Assembly (NCBI RefSeq): GCF_000716675.1 | Contig: NZ_JNXT01000033.1 | Coordinates: forward strand, 25,404 to 89,403 | DNA length: 64,000 bases | Reading direction: 5' to 3' | Source: Streptomyces alboflavus | Lineage (GTDB): Bacteria; Actinomycetota; Actinomycetes; Streptomycetales; Streptomycetaceae | In this document: piece by piece, positions 1-8,552 of the stretch | Position numbering within the stretch: position 1 is the stretch's first letter | Layout of the letters: every line of letters begins with the position of its first letter | The notes under the pieces: model-generated | Database searches by the model: none | What the model was told of the DNA's origin: nothing | What the model saw: the letters and a program-made list of their open reading frames with translations, nothing else | Position numbers and translations under genes: made by a program

Positions 1-417
1 GGGGCCGAGGACGAGGGGGCGGATCGTGAGCATGGGCCAGTGGACCGGGCCGATGCTGAAGGGACCCGCGGCCCAGACTGCCGTCGACTTCTCCTGGCAG
101 GTGACGAGCAGGACGGTCGGGAGCCGGTACTTCGCGTGCAGGTAGGAGGTGTAATAGGCCCAGCTGGCGGGCTTCGTGTCCTCCTTGCGGCTCTGGGCCT
201 CGACGGCCACGAGACAGCTCCCCTGCTTCTCCGTGTCGAAGCGCAGCAGCGTGTCCACCCGCCGCTCAAGGGGAGCCGTCTCGGTCAGGTCGTTGGGTAA
301 CAGGGACACCGCGATCGGTTCCGGGAACGGTAGGTCGAGTGCCCGGAACGCGCGGCCGAAGACGCCGGGCTCCTTCTGGAAGATGCGGTGCATCGCTTCG
401 TGGGATGAACTCACCAT
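1..417 (-). CDS. PD-(D/E)XK-like (Rpn-type) hypothetical protein, 3'-truncated by window edge
   Basis: The reading frame runs from an ATG at 417 leftward off the window, so only the N-terminal 139 residues are visible. The start reads MVSSSHEAMHRIF. A pattern RRVDTLLRF followed about 15 residues later by LVAVEAQ looks like the D...ExQ core of the PD-(D/E)XK nuclease-like families related to Rpn/transposase proteins that are common in Streptomyces. The C-terminus is missing, so nuclease function is inferred and not shown. It lies about 50 bp beyond the 3' end of the next minus-strand gene. Confidence 0.7.
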   Translation of the reverse strand, partial: MVSSSHEAMHRIFQKEPGVFGRAFRALDLPFPEPIAVSLLPNDLTETAPLERRVDTLLRFDTEKQGSCLVAVEAQSRKEDTKPASWAYYTSYLHAKYRLPTVLLVTCQEKSTAVWAAGPFSIGPVHWPMLTIRPLVLGP

Positions 418-469
418 GTGCGGAACGCTAGGGGGAGTTCGGCACATGCCTGTGGAATATGGCCGTGCG

Positions 470-1117
470 TCACTCGGTCGAGCGGTGCGGCACCACCTGG
501 AGGCCGAAGTCGTAGGAGCCGAGTGCTCCCGCTATGCCCATGAAGAGGAGTGCGAAGTGTTCCTGGCCGCGGGCGGTTTCGATGCCGCCCAGGTCCAGGT
601 GGGCGGACTCGGGCCAGCCGAGGTCGGTGAGGAGGGTGGCCGTCGTCTGCTTGGCCTGGGGGTCGTTGCCCGAGAGGAAGACGGTGGAGGGGCCCGTCAG
701 GTCGCCGGGGGCCGTCATGACGATGGCGTCCATCGTGGAGAAGGTCTTGACCACCCGGGCCTCGGGGAACGCCTCCTGGATCTCCTCGCCGAGGGACACC
801 CCGGGGTGCGAGAGGGCCAGGCCGTGCGGCTCCTCGGTGAAGCCGACGGCTATGTCGATGAGCAGCTTGCCCGCGAGGGCCGCGGCGCCCGCCGTGCGGA
901 GGGTGGCCACCGACTCCGTCCCGGGGGTCGCGTTCACCACGGCCTCCCCGTGCTCCGCCGCCGCCGCGAGCCCGACGACCGGCACGCCCAGCTCCTTGGC
1001 CAGGTCCTCCTTCGCCGCGGGGTCGCGGGAGCCGAGCACGACGTCGTGGCCGGCCGCGGCCCAGGCCTTGGCGAGGGCGCGGCCGACGTTTCCTGTTCCG
1101 ATCAGTGCTATTCGCAT
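470..1117 (-). CDS. NADPH-dependent F420 reductase-like protein (NAD(P)-binding Rossmann)
   Basis: A 215-aa protein beginning MRIALIGTGNVGRALAKAW, with the dinucleotide-binding motif GTGNVG at residues 7-12 and a following HDVVLGSRDP stretch that would contact the NADP phosphate. Length and layout fit the small family that moves hydride between NADPH and coenzyme F420. These cannot be told from related NAD(P)-binding oxidoreductases without a structure or alignment. It stands alone, about 95 bp after the 934-aa gene on the same strand. Its presence fits the two LLM enzymes and the Ddn-like protein elsewhere in the window, which could use F420H2. Confidence 0.8.
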   Translation of the reverse strand: MRIALIGTGNVGRALAKAWAAAGHDVVLGSRDPAAKEDLAKELGVPVVGLAAAAEHGEAVVNATPGTESVATLRTAGAAALAGKLLIDIAVGFTEEPHGLALSHPGVSLGEEIQEAFPEARVVKTFSTMDAIVMTAPGDLTGPSTVFLSGNDPQAKQTTATLLTDLGWPESAHLDLGGIETARGQEHFALLFMGIAGALGSYDFGLQVVPHRSTE

Positions 1118-1213
1118 GGTGGGGACGGTAGTTGGGGCGGCACAGCGGTCGTATCGGTCGTGGGGACCAAGGGGTGGCCGTCCCCGGGACTAGGGCGGAA
1201 GGTCCGTACGGCG

Positions 1214-4018
1214 TCAGGCGGCCCGGGTCAGCCGGGTCAGGAGCCGCTCCCCGCGGGCGGCCAGGTCCGCGGCCGCCCGGACGCAGCCTGCTACGCCGCG
1301 GGCGAGCAACGGGTGCCCGACGTCGGGGAGCAGCTTGCCGACGGCGGTGCGCAGGGCCTCCTCGGAGGTGGCCGCGGCGGCGAGGAGGTCGCGTACGGCG
1401 TCCTCGGTGAGTCGTCGCAGCCCCGCCGATCCCGCGGGGTCGCGCGGGGCGAGGAAGTGCCAGAACGCGGGCGGCGGTATGAGCCGCGTCCCCGCGGCCA
1501 TCGCGTCGGGCTCCGTGGAGGTCCAGCCGTCGTTCTTCAACTCGGCGTGCCAGTACGGCTCCCCGGTCTCGGCGTCGCGGGCGACCACCGGGTCGTACCG
1601 GCCGACGCCGCCGCTGAGCACCAGCCGCCGGTCCGCCCCCGGTAGGTCGAGCACGCCCCAGACGGCGGTGCTCCCGGATCCGTCGAGCACGCCGTGGACC
1701 CCGTCGACCCGGTGGTAGCGGACCTGCCCGGTCACCTCGTCCTGGGCGACCCGCAGGCCGACCCGCCTGCCGTCGCTGCCCAGCGGTGACTCCTTCACGC
1801 CGTACGGAAGGGGCGCCAGGGAGGAGGACGTGAAGTGCCAGCGTTCGTGCTCGCCGAGGTGGGACGGGTCGAAGAAGTCGGGCAGGGCCGCGCCGGGGGC
1901 GGCGAGGTCGCCCGTCGTCAGGTCGATGCGGCGCACCCGTGGCTCGCCCGCGTCCTCGGTGAGCCACCAGAAGTCCCCGCCGTCGTGGAACATGTGGCCG
2001 TTCGGCCCGACCCGCTCCTCGCGGGGGTCGAGGACCCGGTGGCCCATGAACCTGCGTCCGCTCGGCGCCATGAACGTGTACCCGGGCCGCGCCGGTTCGT
2101 GGTGGAGCGACTCCCAGAGCCCCGGCCGCACGTCGAACAGCTCGTCCGGCGCGTCCGACCAGTAGTGGCTCTGCCTGCCGTTGACGTAGTGGAGGACGAG
2201 GAACTGGCCGTCGGAGAAGTACGCGTGGGGGGTGTGGTCGAAGCGGGAGGCCTCGCTCGGCACCCGCAGGCGGTGTTCCGCGATCCGGCCGCCGGGGTCG
2301 ATCGCGACGGCCTTGCCGCGGTCGTGGACGGTCAGGACGGGCCAGCTCGCCCGGCACCAGAACCTGCCGCCCTTCATCTCGGCGGCGGCCTCGTCCAGCG
2401 CGGCCCAGCCCAGCTCGTCCAGGATGCCCGCGCGCAGCGTGCGGGCCAGCGGTGTCACCAGGTCGAGCCCCGTGAGGCGGGCGGCCAGGTCGGGCCTGTC
2501 GGTCAGCATGTCCGACCGGAGGTTGTCCTCCAGCCAGCGCAGCGCGTGGCCGGCGGCCGTCAGTCCACCGGACCGCGCCCGCAGGACGTTGCCGTCGACG
2601 ATCTCCCGCAGGACCGGCCGCAGGGCCTGCCTCCCCCACAGCCCACGGAACTCCTCGTGGTCGTAGGCACCCTGCGGGACGGACCGGGCGAGGACAGGAC
2701 CGAACCGTTCGTCCGCGAGCAGCGCCCGCAGCCCCGCGTCGTCGAACCCCTCCCAGTTCCGCAGCTCCGCCCCCGGCCCCGGGTCCGCCACCGGCACCCC
2801 CGCCTCCAGGCAGCTCACCAGCGCCACGGCGTCGATCCCGCAGTAGTCCCCGGGCGCCCCGGAACCGAACCGCACCGGCGCCCCGCCGTCGGGGATCCGG
2901 TCCGCCAACAGGCCGGGCAGGCACAGCAGTTCCCCGGGCACGGCCGGAGCCGAGGCGTCGCCGTACCGGCACAGCAGCGCGGACAGCCACTTGCCCGCGG
3001 CCCCGGCCCCCGCCCCGCCACCCAGCCCGTCCAGCGCCCCCGTCTCCACGAGCAGGCCGCACCACCAGGCGTCCAGATCCGACGGCGGTACGTCGACCAG
3101 CCGCCACAGCAGCCGCTGTCGCAGCACCGCCGACGCGGTGACCGCCGGCACGAGGAGCTTGCGCTGCGTCGTCCAGAAGGTGTCCGCCGCCCGCCACAGG
3201 GCGGGTGTGTCCACCAAGTCCTCCAGGACCAGGCGGTGTTCGGTGGTGACGTCGAGGCCCGCGGACTTGGCGAGCCTGCCGAGCTGCTTGAGCATCTCGG
3301 GCCAGGGCGGGAGCCCGCCCGTGGTCCTGCGCACGGCGAGATCCCGCAGCTCGCGGTAAGCCGCCAGCGGGTCGGGCCCTTGGGCCAGCTCCGCCACGTA
3401 CGCCTTGATGTCCTTGGCCGAGAGGGCCCCCGCCAGCGCGAACTCCAGGAACACCGCGCGCCGCCGGGCCGGGTCGGCGCCCGCGGTGGTGTGCCGGTCG
3501 GCGGCCCGCGCCCTGCCGAACATCAGCGCGCCCTGCTTGTCCCGTCCGGCGGCGACGAACATCCGGCCGACCTCCTCCCAGTACAGGGGGAGGTGGTCGA
3601 GCGGCAGCGTCGCCGCGATCCGCTGGAAGTCGTCGAGGGCGGGTCCTGGGCGCCGCCCGACCAGGCGTCCGGCGCGCGCCATCTCGACGCCCGCCGTCAG
3701 CGCGGCCTCGGCGTGCGCGGGGTCGTGGACCAGCGCCCAGGCGGGATAGCGCAGTTCGGGGAGGTGTCCGGCCGCCACGGGGTCCCCCGCGTCGGGCGCG
3801 GCATAGCCGAGGTCGGCCAGGAGCCGGTCCTCGACCGGGGCGAGGGGCCGCGCGGTCAGCCGGACCACGGGGCGTGCGCCCAGGTAGGGGTGGCCGTACC
3901 GCCGGGCGGTGATGTCCTCGCCGCCGGGGGTTCCAGGCGGGGCGAGGCCCGCCGCAAGGGCTGCCGCCGACCCGCCGCCGTCGCTCTGTACGCCCCGTGT
4001 CTGCATGTCCCGCGTCAT
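1214..4018 (-). CDS. 934-aa protein of unknown function
   Basis: I do not recognise this protein. The first 40 residues are Ala/Gly-rich. After that it has a mostly alpha-helical look (residues about 60-350) and a beta-rich second half with repeated aromatic blocks such as FWCRASWPVLTVHDRGKA, suggesting a propeller-like region around residues 520-800. There is no signal peptide and no transmembrane segment. Its ATG overlaps the TGA of the upstream DUF4132-like gene by 4 bp, so the two are translationally coupled and probably work together. Pairs of this kind sit near MoxR/VWA genes in other actinobacteria, but none are seen here. Confidence 0.75.
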   Translation of the reverse strand: MTRDMQTRGVQSDGGGSAAALAAGLAPPGTPGGEDITARRYGHPYLGARPVVRLTARPLAPVEDRLLADLGYAAPDAGDPVAAGHLPELRYPAWALVHDPAHAEAALTAGVEMARAGRLVGRRPGPALDDFQRIAATLPLDHLPLYWEEVGRMFVAAGRDKQGALMFGRARAADRHTTAGADPARRRAVFLEFALAGALSAKDIKAYVAELAQGPDPLAAYRELRDLAVRRTTGGLPPWPEMLKQLGRLAKSAGLDVTTEHRLVLEDLVDTPALWRAADTFWTTQRKLLVPAVTASAVLRQRLLWRLVDVPPSDLDAWWCGLLVETGALDGLGGGAGAGAAGKWLSALLCRYGDASAPAVPGELLCLPGLLADRIPDGGAPVRFGSGAPGDYCGIDAVALVSCLEAGVPVADPGPGAELRNWEGFDDAGLRALLADERFGPVLARSVPQGAYDHEEFRGLWGRQALRPVLREIVDGNVLRARSGGLTAAGHALRWLEDNLRSDMLTDRPDLAARLTGLDLVTPLARTLRAGILDELGWAALDEAAAEMKGGRFWCRASWPVLTVHDRGKAVAIDPGGRIAEHRLRVPSEASRFDHTPHAYFSDGQFLVLHYVNGRQSHYWSDAPDELFDVRPGLWESLHHEPARPGYTFMAPSGRRFMGHRVLDPREERVGPNGHMFHDGGDFWWLTEDAGEPRVRRIDLTTGDLAAPGAALPDFFDPSHLGEHERWHFTSSSLAPLPYGVKESPLGSDGRRVGLRVAQDEVTGQVRYHRVDGVHGVLDGSGSTAVWGVLDLPGADRRLVLSGGVGRYDPVVARDAETGEPYWHAELKNDGWTSTEPDAMAAGTRLIPPPAFWHFLAPRDPAGSAGLRRLTEDAVRDLLAAAATSEEALRTAVGKLLPDVGHPLLARGVAGCVRAAADLAARGERLLTRLTRAA

Positions 4019-4884
4019 CGCTCTTCGTTCTCCCGTGCGTCCAGCTCGCCGTACACCAGTTCCGCCATCCGTCGGCCCTCGGACCAGGCCACCGGCCCCA
4101 CCTCACCGACCGGCAGCGGCCGTTCCGCCCCGTCGACCCAGAGCAGCCGCCCGGCCTCCCCGGACCCCCCGGTCTCCTCGCTCCCCAGCCAGCACCGCAC
4201 CTCGACCGCGGCGCCCCGCTCTCTCACCCCCAGGACCGCGAACCCGCCCCGCACCGCGAACCCGTGCTCCACGGCCCGCCTCCGCGCGGCCCCGGCCACC
4301 GCCGCGTACGCGTACGCGCCCCCGGACACCTCCACCCCGACGCCCTCGGGCCCCCGCCCGGCCCGCCGCCGGTGCACCCGCCGGTCCACCTGCTCGACCC
4401 CCTGGGCACCCCCGTGCCCGGCCAGCAGCAGCCGCCACCCGTCCGGATCGTCGAGCAGCACCGGATGCACGAGCGTCACCGCGGCCCCGGCCGACGCCTC
4501 GTACAGCGTGCCGTCCGCCTCTCTGGCGCTCACCCGCCCGCCCCCGGACACGTCGTCGAGCAGCCCGAGCCGCCCTTCGACCCGCACGACCAGGTGCCGC
4601 AGGCAGGCGCGCCAGCCGGTGTCGTCCCACACGCGGGCGAGGAGCGGGCCGGGCACCGGCGCGTCGCCGAGCAGCCAGGACTCGACGGTGGCCCGGCACT
4701 CCCGCTCGTGCCGGAGCACCTGCTCCCGCAGCGCCTCGAAGCGCTCACCGACAGGGCTTTCGCGCACGGCGGCGGGCACGGATCTCAGGACCTTGCCGCC
4801 GTGCTTCCGGCATCTCAGGTCCGTCCCGTCCAGTGCCAGCTCATGGCCCTGATGCGCGTGCACCCACGCGAGTGGAGTCGTCAT
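4015..4884 (-). CDS. DUF4132-like (WGR/MolR-related) protein
   Basis: A 289-aa protein. The start was set at ATG 4884 (MTTPLAWVHAHQGHELALDG); upstream in-frame codons run through a perfect inverted repeat and look non-coding. The region ESPVGERFEALREQVLRHER, then LLARVWDDTGWRACLRHLVV and later a VTLVHPVLLDDPDGW block, follows the order seen in DUF4132 domains: a helical stretch, a 'LV W' element and a 'HP...W' element. Biochemical function is unknown. It is translationally coupled (ATGA overlap) to the downstream 934-aa gene. Confidence 0.65.
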   Translation of the reverse strand: MTTPLAWVHAHQGHELALDGTDLRCRKHGGKVLRSVPAAVRESPVGERFEALREQVLRHERECRATVESWLLGDAPVPGPLLARVWDDTGWRACLRHLVVRVEGRLGLLDDVSGGGRVSAREADGTLYEASAGAAVTLVHPVLLDDPDGWRLLLAGHGGAQGVEQVDRRVHRRRAGRGPEGVGVEVSGGAYAYAAVAGAARRRAVEHGFAVRGGFAVLGVRERGAAVEVRCWLGSEETGGSGEAGRLLWVDGAERPLPVGEVGPVAWSEGRRMAELVYGELDARENEER

Positions 4885-4934
4885 GCGGCCGACTATGACA
4901 TCCCCCACTGACAATGCCCCGGCCGCCCCGGTGC

Positions 4935-4970
4935 GGGTCAACTCACCAGGCGATGCTGGCAAGTTGACCC
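4935..4970. promoter_or_regulatory. Perfect inverted repeat, operator or terminator
   Basis: Arms GGGTCAACT (4935-4943) and AGTTGACCC (4962-4970), with an inner CCAG/CTGG pairing (4946-4949 with 4956-4959). It lies between the 3' end of the aldehyde dehydrogenase gene and the start of the DUF4132-like gene, 51 bp before that start. The long AT-containing arms are unlike a typical GC-rich Streptomyces terminator, so an operator is equally possible. Confidence 0.55.
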
Positions 4971-5083
4971 GTAAGGGATCTACGCAGATATCACGTAGGG
5001 GATGTGGAGGACACCCCGGAAGGGGCGCGCCTCCGCGGGCAACGCGCACCCCGCGAGTGGCACGCGCACCCCGCCGGGGGCCC

Positions 5084-6667
5084 TCACCCCGCCCACACCA
5101 CCGCCTGCGTCTCGCTGTACGCGTGCAGGGCGTACGACCCGCAGTCGCGCCCCACCCCGCTCTGCTTGAAGCCGCCGAAGGGGGCCTCCATGTTACGGCC
5201 GATGGTGTTCACGCCGACGCCGCCCGCGCGCAGCCGGGCCGCGACGCGGAAGGCGCGGGCCGTGTCGGCCGACCAGACGTAGTCGATGAGGCCGTAGTCG
5301 CTGTCGTCGGCGAGGGCGACGGCGGTGTCCTCGACGGACTCGGCGGACCCGGCCGTCCCGCCCGTGCCGTCGAAGGGCACGACCACGACGACGGGCCCGA
5401 AGATCTCCTCGCGGACCACCCGCATCTCGGGCGCGCAGTCGGCCAGGAGCGCCGGGGCCACGTAGAAACCCTTGTCGAGGCCGGGCCCCGGACGCTCGCC
5501 GCCGACCACGACCCGCGCGCCCTCCTTGCGCCCCAACTCCACGTAGGACTCCACGCGTTCGCGGTGCGCGGCCGAGATGAGCGGTCCGACGACCGTGTCC
5601 CGGTCGCGCGGGTCGCCCACCTTCAGGTGGCCCGCGTACCGGACGAGCCGCTCCACCAGCGGCTCGTACACCTCCCGTTGGACGAGGACCCGCGTGGGCG
5701 CCGTGCAGATCTGCCCGCTGTAGAACGAGAAGGTCGTGCCGATGCCCGCGGCCGCCGCATCCAGGTCGGCGTCCGCGAAGACGATCGCGGCGCCCTTCCC
5801 GCCCAACTCCATGAGCTGGCGTTTCATGCCGCGCCCGCACACCTCGCCGATGCGCTGCCCGATCGCCGTGGAGCCGGTGAAGCTCACCATGTCGACGTCC
5901 GGCGAGTCGACGGCGGCCTCGCCCACGTCCACGGAGGTGCCGGAGACGACGTTGACGACGCCAGGCGGGGCGCCCGCCTCCTCCAGGGCAGCCGCGAGAC
6001 GGTAGACGGACAGCGGGTCCTGGGGCGCGGGCTTGACGAGGACGGTGTTGCCCATGGCCAGAGCCGGGGCGACCTTGCCCGCCGGGTTCGCCCAGGGGTT
6101 GTTGTAGGAGGTGATGCAGGTGACCACGCCGACGGGGCGGCGCACGGCGACGGCGCCGAGTGCCGCGGCGCGGCCGAGCGGGCCCGCCTCGTTGATCTGG
6201 GGCGGGATGCCGGTCTCGACGGGTTCGAGGGCGCCGCGCGCGTACCGCCGGAAGCGGGCCACGGCCACCGCCACCTGCATGCCGCGCGCGGTCGCCGTGG
6301 TCGCGCCGGTCTCCGCGCGGGCCAGCTCCACGTGGCTCGCGAAGTCGCGTTGCAGCAGGTCGGCGGTCCGGTCGAGGATGGCGGCGCGCTCCTGCGGCGA
6401 CGTACGCGACCACGTCCCGAAGGCCTCCCGGGCAGCCGCGGCGGCCTGCCACACCTGGGCGCGGCTCGCCTCCGGGGCGAGGCCGACGACGTCCTCGGTC
6501 GCCGGGTCGATCACTTCGTGGTGCCCGCCGTCCGGCTCGACCCACTCGCCGCCGACGAAGAGCCGCTGCGGACCCCCGGCCGGACCAGCCGAACCAACCC
6601 GACCAGCCGAACCGACCCGACCGGCCGAACCCACCCGACCGGCCGGACCCGCCTCGCCCCCGCTCAC
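5084..6667 (-). CDS. Aldehyde dehydrogenase family protein
   Basis: NAD(P)-dependent oxidation of an aldehyde to its acid. The start is GTG 6667, which overlaps the stop of the upstream amidohydrolase by 4 bp, giving 527 aa. After a repetitive N-terminal tail (GRVGSA three times, about residues 8-30), the ALDH fold is complete. It has the catalytic Glu in MELGGKGAAIVF (about residue 287), the catalytic Cys in SGQICTAPTR (about residue 319), the EEIFGPVV motif and the C-terminal APFGGFKQSG. The tail is encoded by an 18-bp tandem repeat and is not part of the family. It is the last gene of an operon with the amidohydrolase. Confidence 0.93.
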   Translation of the reverse strand: MSGGEAGPAGRVGSAGRVGSAGRVGSAGPAGGPQRLFVGGEWVEPDGGHHEVIDPATEDVVGLAPEASRAQVWQAAAAAREAFGTWSRTSPQERAAILDRTADLLQRDFASHVELARAETGATTATARGMQVAVAVARFRRYARGALEPVETGIPPQINEAGPLGRAAALGAVAVRRPVGVVTCITSYNNPWANPAGKVAPALAMGNTVLVKPAPQDPLSVYRLAAALEEAGAPPGVVNVVSGTSVDVGEAAVDSPDVDMVSFTGSTAIGQRIGEVCGRGMKRQLMELGGKGAAIVFADADLDAAAAGIGTTFSFYSGQICTAPTRVLVQREVYEPLVERLVRYAGHLKVGDPRDRDTVVGPLISAAHRERVESYVELGRKEGARVVVGGERPGPGLDKGFYVAPALLADCAPEMRVVREEIFGPVVVVVPFDGTGGTAGSAESVEDTAVALADDSDYGLIDYVWSADTARAFRVAARLRAGGVGVNTIGRNMEAPFGGFKQSGVGRDCGSYALHAYSETQAVVWAG

Positions 6668-8397
6668 CTCGTGCTCACCGTCCTGGTGTCGCGCCCGGAC
6701 CGCAGCACCGTCCCCGGCACCGCCCCGGTCACCACGTCGTCGCGGATCACCTCGACGCCGTTGACCCACACGGCGTTCACGCCGATCGCCTTGGAGTCGA
6801 GGCGTGGGCTGTCGCCGGGCAGGTCGTGCACGAGGGTGGCCTTGCCCGCGTCGATCCGCTCGGGGTCGAAGAGGACGAGGTCGGCGTGGAAGCCCTCGGC
6901 GACGCGGCCGCGCTCGCGCAGGCCGAACAGGCGCGCCGGGTCGTCGGTGAGCATCTTCACGGCCTGCTCAAGGCCGACCAGCTTCCGGCCGCGCAGACAG
7001 TCCCCGAGGAAACGCGTGGTGTACGGGGCGCCGCACATGCGGTCCAGGTGGGCGCCCGCGTCGGAGCCGCCGAGCAGGACGTCCTCGTGGGCCCAGGTCT
7101 CGGCGCGCAGGGCCCAGGAGTCCGGGTCGTTGTCGGTCGGCATGGGCCACAGGACCGTGCGCATCCGGTCGTTGGCGCAGATCTCGACGATGCACTCGAA
7201 GGGCTCCTGGCCCCGCTCGGCGGCGATGTCCCGCACCACCCGCCCGGTCAGGCCCTCGTTCTCGGCGGAGTAGGTGTCCCCGATGACGTACCGCCCGAAG
7301 TGCGTGAGGCGGCGGAAGACCCCGGCCTCCTTGCTGCCCGCGCGCCGCAGCATCTCCGCGCGGACGTCCGGGTCGCGGAGCTTCGCGATGCGCTCGGGTA
7401 CGGGCAGGCCGAGGACGTCGCCCCAGCCGGGGATGAGGTTGAGCGCGCAGAACGTGCCGAGCGACATGTTCATGGGCGTGAGGATGGGCATGGTGAGGGC
7501 GACGACGCGGCCGCCCGCCTTGCGGGCGCATTCGCTGGGGACCAGCTGGCGCGGGACCCGCTCGGGCACGGCGGCGTCGATGGTGAGGACGTTCCAGTTC
7601 AGGGGCCGGCCGGCTGCCGCGCTCATCTCCACGAACAGGTCGATCTCGGCGTCGTCGAACTGGTCGAGGCACCCGGCGACGATCGCCTCGAGCTGCGTGC
7701 CCTCGTGGTCGGCGACGGCCCGCGACAGGGCGAGCAGTTCGTCGGGCCCGGCGTGCCGCGATGCCACCGGCTGCCCGTCCCCGTCGGAGTGCGTGGACGA
7801 CTGCGTGGTGGAGAGCCCCCAGGCGCCCGCGTCCATCGCCTCGTGGAACAGCGCGAGCATCCGCTCCAGCTGCTCGGCCGACGGCTGCCCGCCGACGGCG
7901 TCGGCCCCCATGACGTACCGCCGCAGCGCGCAGTGCCCCACCATGAACCCGGCGTTGACGGCGATGCGTCCCTCAAGCGCGTCCAGGTACTCCCCGAAGG
8001 AGTGCCACGACCAGGGCGCCCCCTCCTCCAGGGCGACCAGGGACATCCCCTCGACCTTGGACATCATCCGCCGCGTGTAGTCGGCGTCCTCGGGCCGGTC
8101 CGGGTGCAGCGGGGCCAGCGTGAAACCGCAGTTCCCGCCCGCGACGGTCGTCACGCCGTGGTTCAGGGACGGCGTCGCGTACGGGTCCCAGAAGAGCTGC
8201 GCGTCGTAGTGGGTGTGCGGATCGACGAACCCGGGCGCGAGGACCAGGCCGTGGGCCTCTTCCTGGGTACGGGCCTCCTCCGTGACGGAGGCCGCGACGA
8301 CGGCGATGCGACCGTCCCTGATCCCGACGTCGGCGACGCGGGCAGCGCCCCCCGTCCCGTCGACGACGGTCACCCCCTTGATGAGGTGGTCGAGCAT
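6664..8397 (-). CDS. Amidohydrolase, N-acyl-D-amino-acid deacylase family
   Basis: A 577-aa metal-dependent hydrolase of the D-aminoacylase branch of the amidohydrolase superfamily. Visible features are the metal-binding DPHTHYD near residue 60, the GVTTVAGGNCGFTLAP loop typical of D-aminoacylases, HCALRRYVMG, a late GGSDAGAHLDRM motif, and the C-terminal beta-sandwich piece ADLVLFDPERID. It cleaves an amide or related bond; the substrate is not predictable. It is translationally coupled to the aldehyde dehydrogenase downstream. The 155 bp upstream of it holds GC-rich repeats rather than an obvious operator. Confidence 0.9.
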   Translation of the reverse strand: MLDHLIKGVTVVDGTGGAARVADVGIRDGRIAVVAASVTEEARTQEEAHGLVLAPGFVDPHTHYDAQLFWDPYATPSLNHGVTTVAGGNCGFTLAPLHPDRPEDADYTRRMMSKVEGMSLVALEEGAPWSWHSFGEYLDALEGRIAVNAGFMVGHCALRRYVMGADAVGGQPSAEQLERMLALFHEAMDAGAWGLSTTQSSTHSDGDGQPVASRHAGPDELLALSRAVADHEGTQLEAIVAGCLDQFDDAEIDLFVEMSAAAGRPLNWNVLTIDAAVPERVPRQLVPSECARKAGGRVVALTMPILTPMNMSLGTFCALNLIPGWGDVLGLPVPERIAKLRDPDVRAEMLRRAGSKEAGVFRRLTHFGRYVIGDTYSAENEGLTGRVVRDIAAERGQEPFECIVEICANDRMRTVLWPMPTDNDPDSWALRAETWAHEDVLLGGSDAGAHLDRMCGAPYTTRFLGDCLRGRKLVGLEQAVKMLTDDPARLFGLRERGRVAEGFHADLVLFDPERIDAGKATLVHDLPGDSPRLDSKAIGVNAVWVNGVEVIRDDVVTGAVPGTVLRSGRDTRTVSTR

Positions 8398-8433
8398 GGC
8401 GAACTACCCCTTTCCTTGGGGCTTTCGGGCTCG

Positions 8434-8486
8434 CCGCGCGTCCGGGCGAGCAGTTTCGCTCACCGCGTGTCCGGGCGAGCAGTTTC
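8434..8486. repeat. Direct repeat, two near-identical 24-bp copies
   Basis: CCGCGCGTCCGGGCGAGCAG-TTTC at 8434-8457 and the same with one change at 8463-8486, period 29. It is followed immediately by the sequence CCGTCCGGCGTTTGAGGACG, which I recognise as a dispersed intergenic element common in Streptomyces chromosomes. Confidence 0.7.
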
Positions 8487-8552
8487 AGCCCGTCCGGCGT
8501 TTGAGGACGAGCCCGAAGGGCGATCGGCGGCCACCACACCCCGGGGCGAGGC

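Noticed and set aside
411-4106. 1231-aa minus-strand open frame
   Set aside because: Arg/Pro-rich frame-shifted shadow of the F420-reductase-like, 934-aa and DUF4132-like genes; no domain and wrong codon-position GC pattern.
1835-4852. 1005-aa plus-strand open frame
   Set aside because: Antisense shadow of the 934-aa and DUF4132-like genes, typical for very GC-rich DNA.
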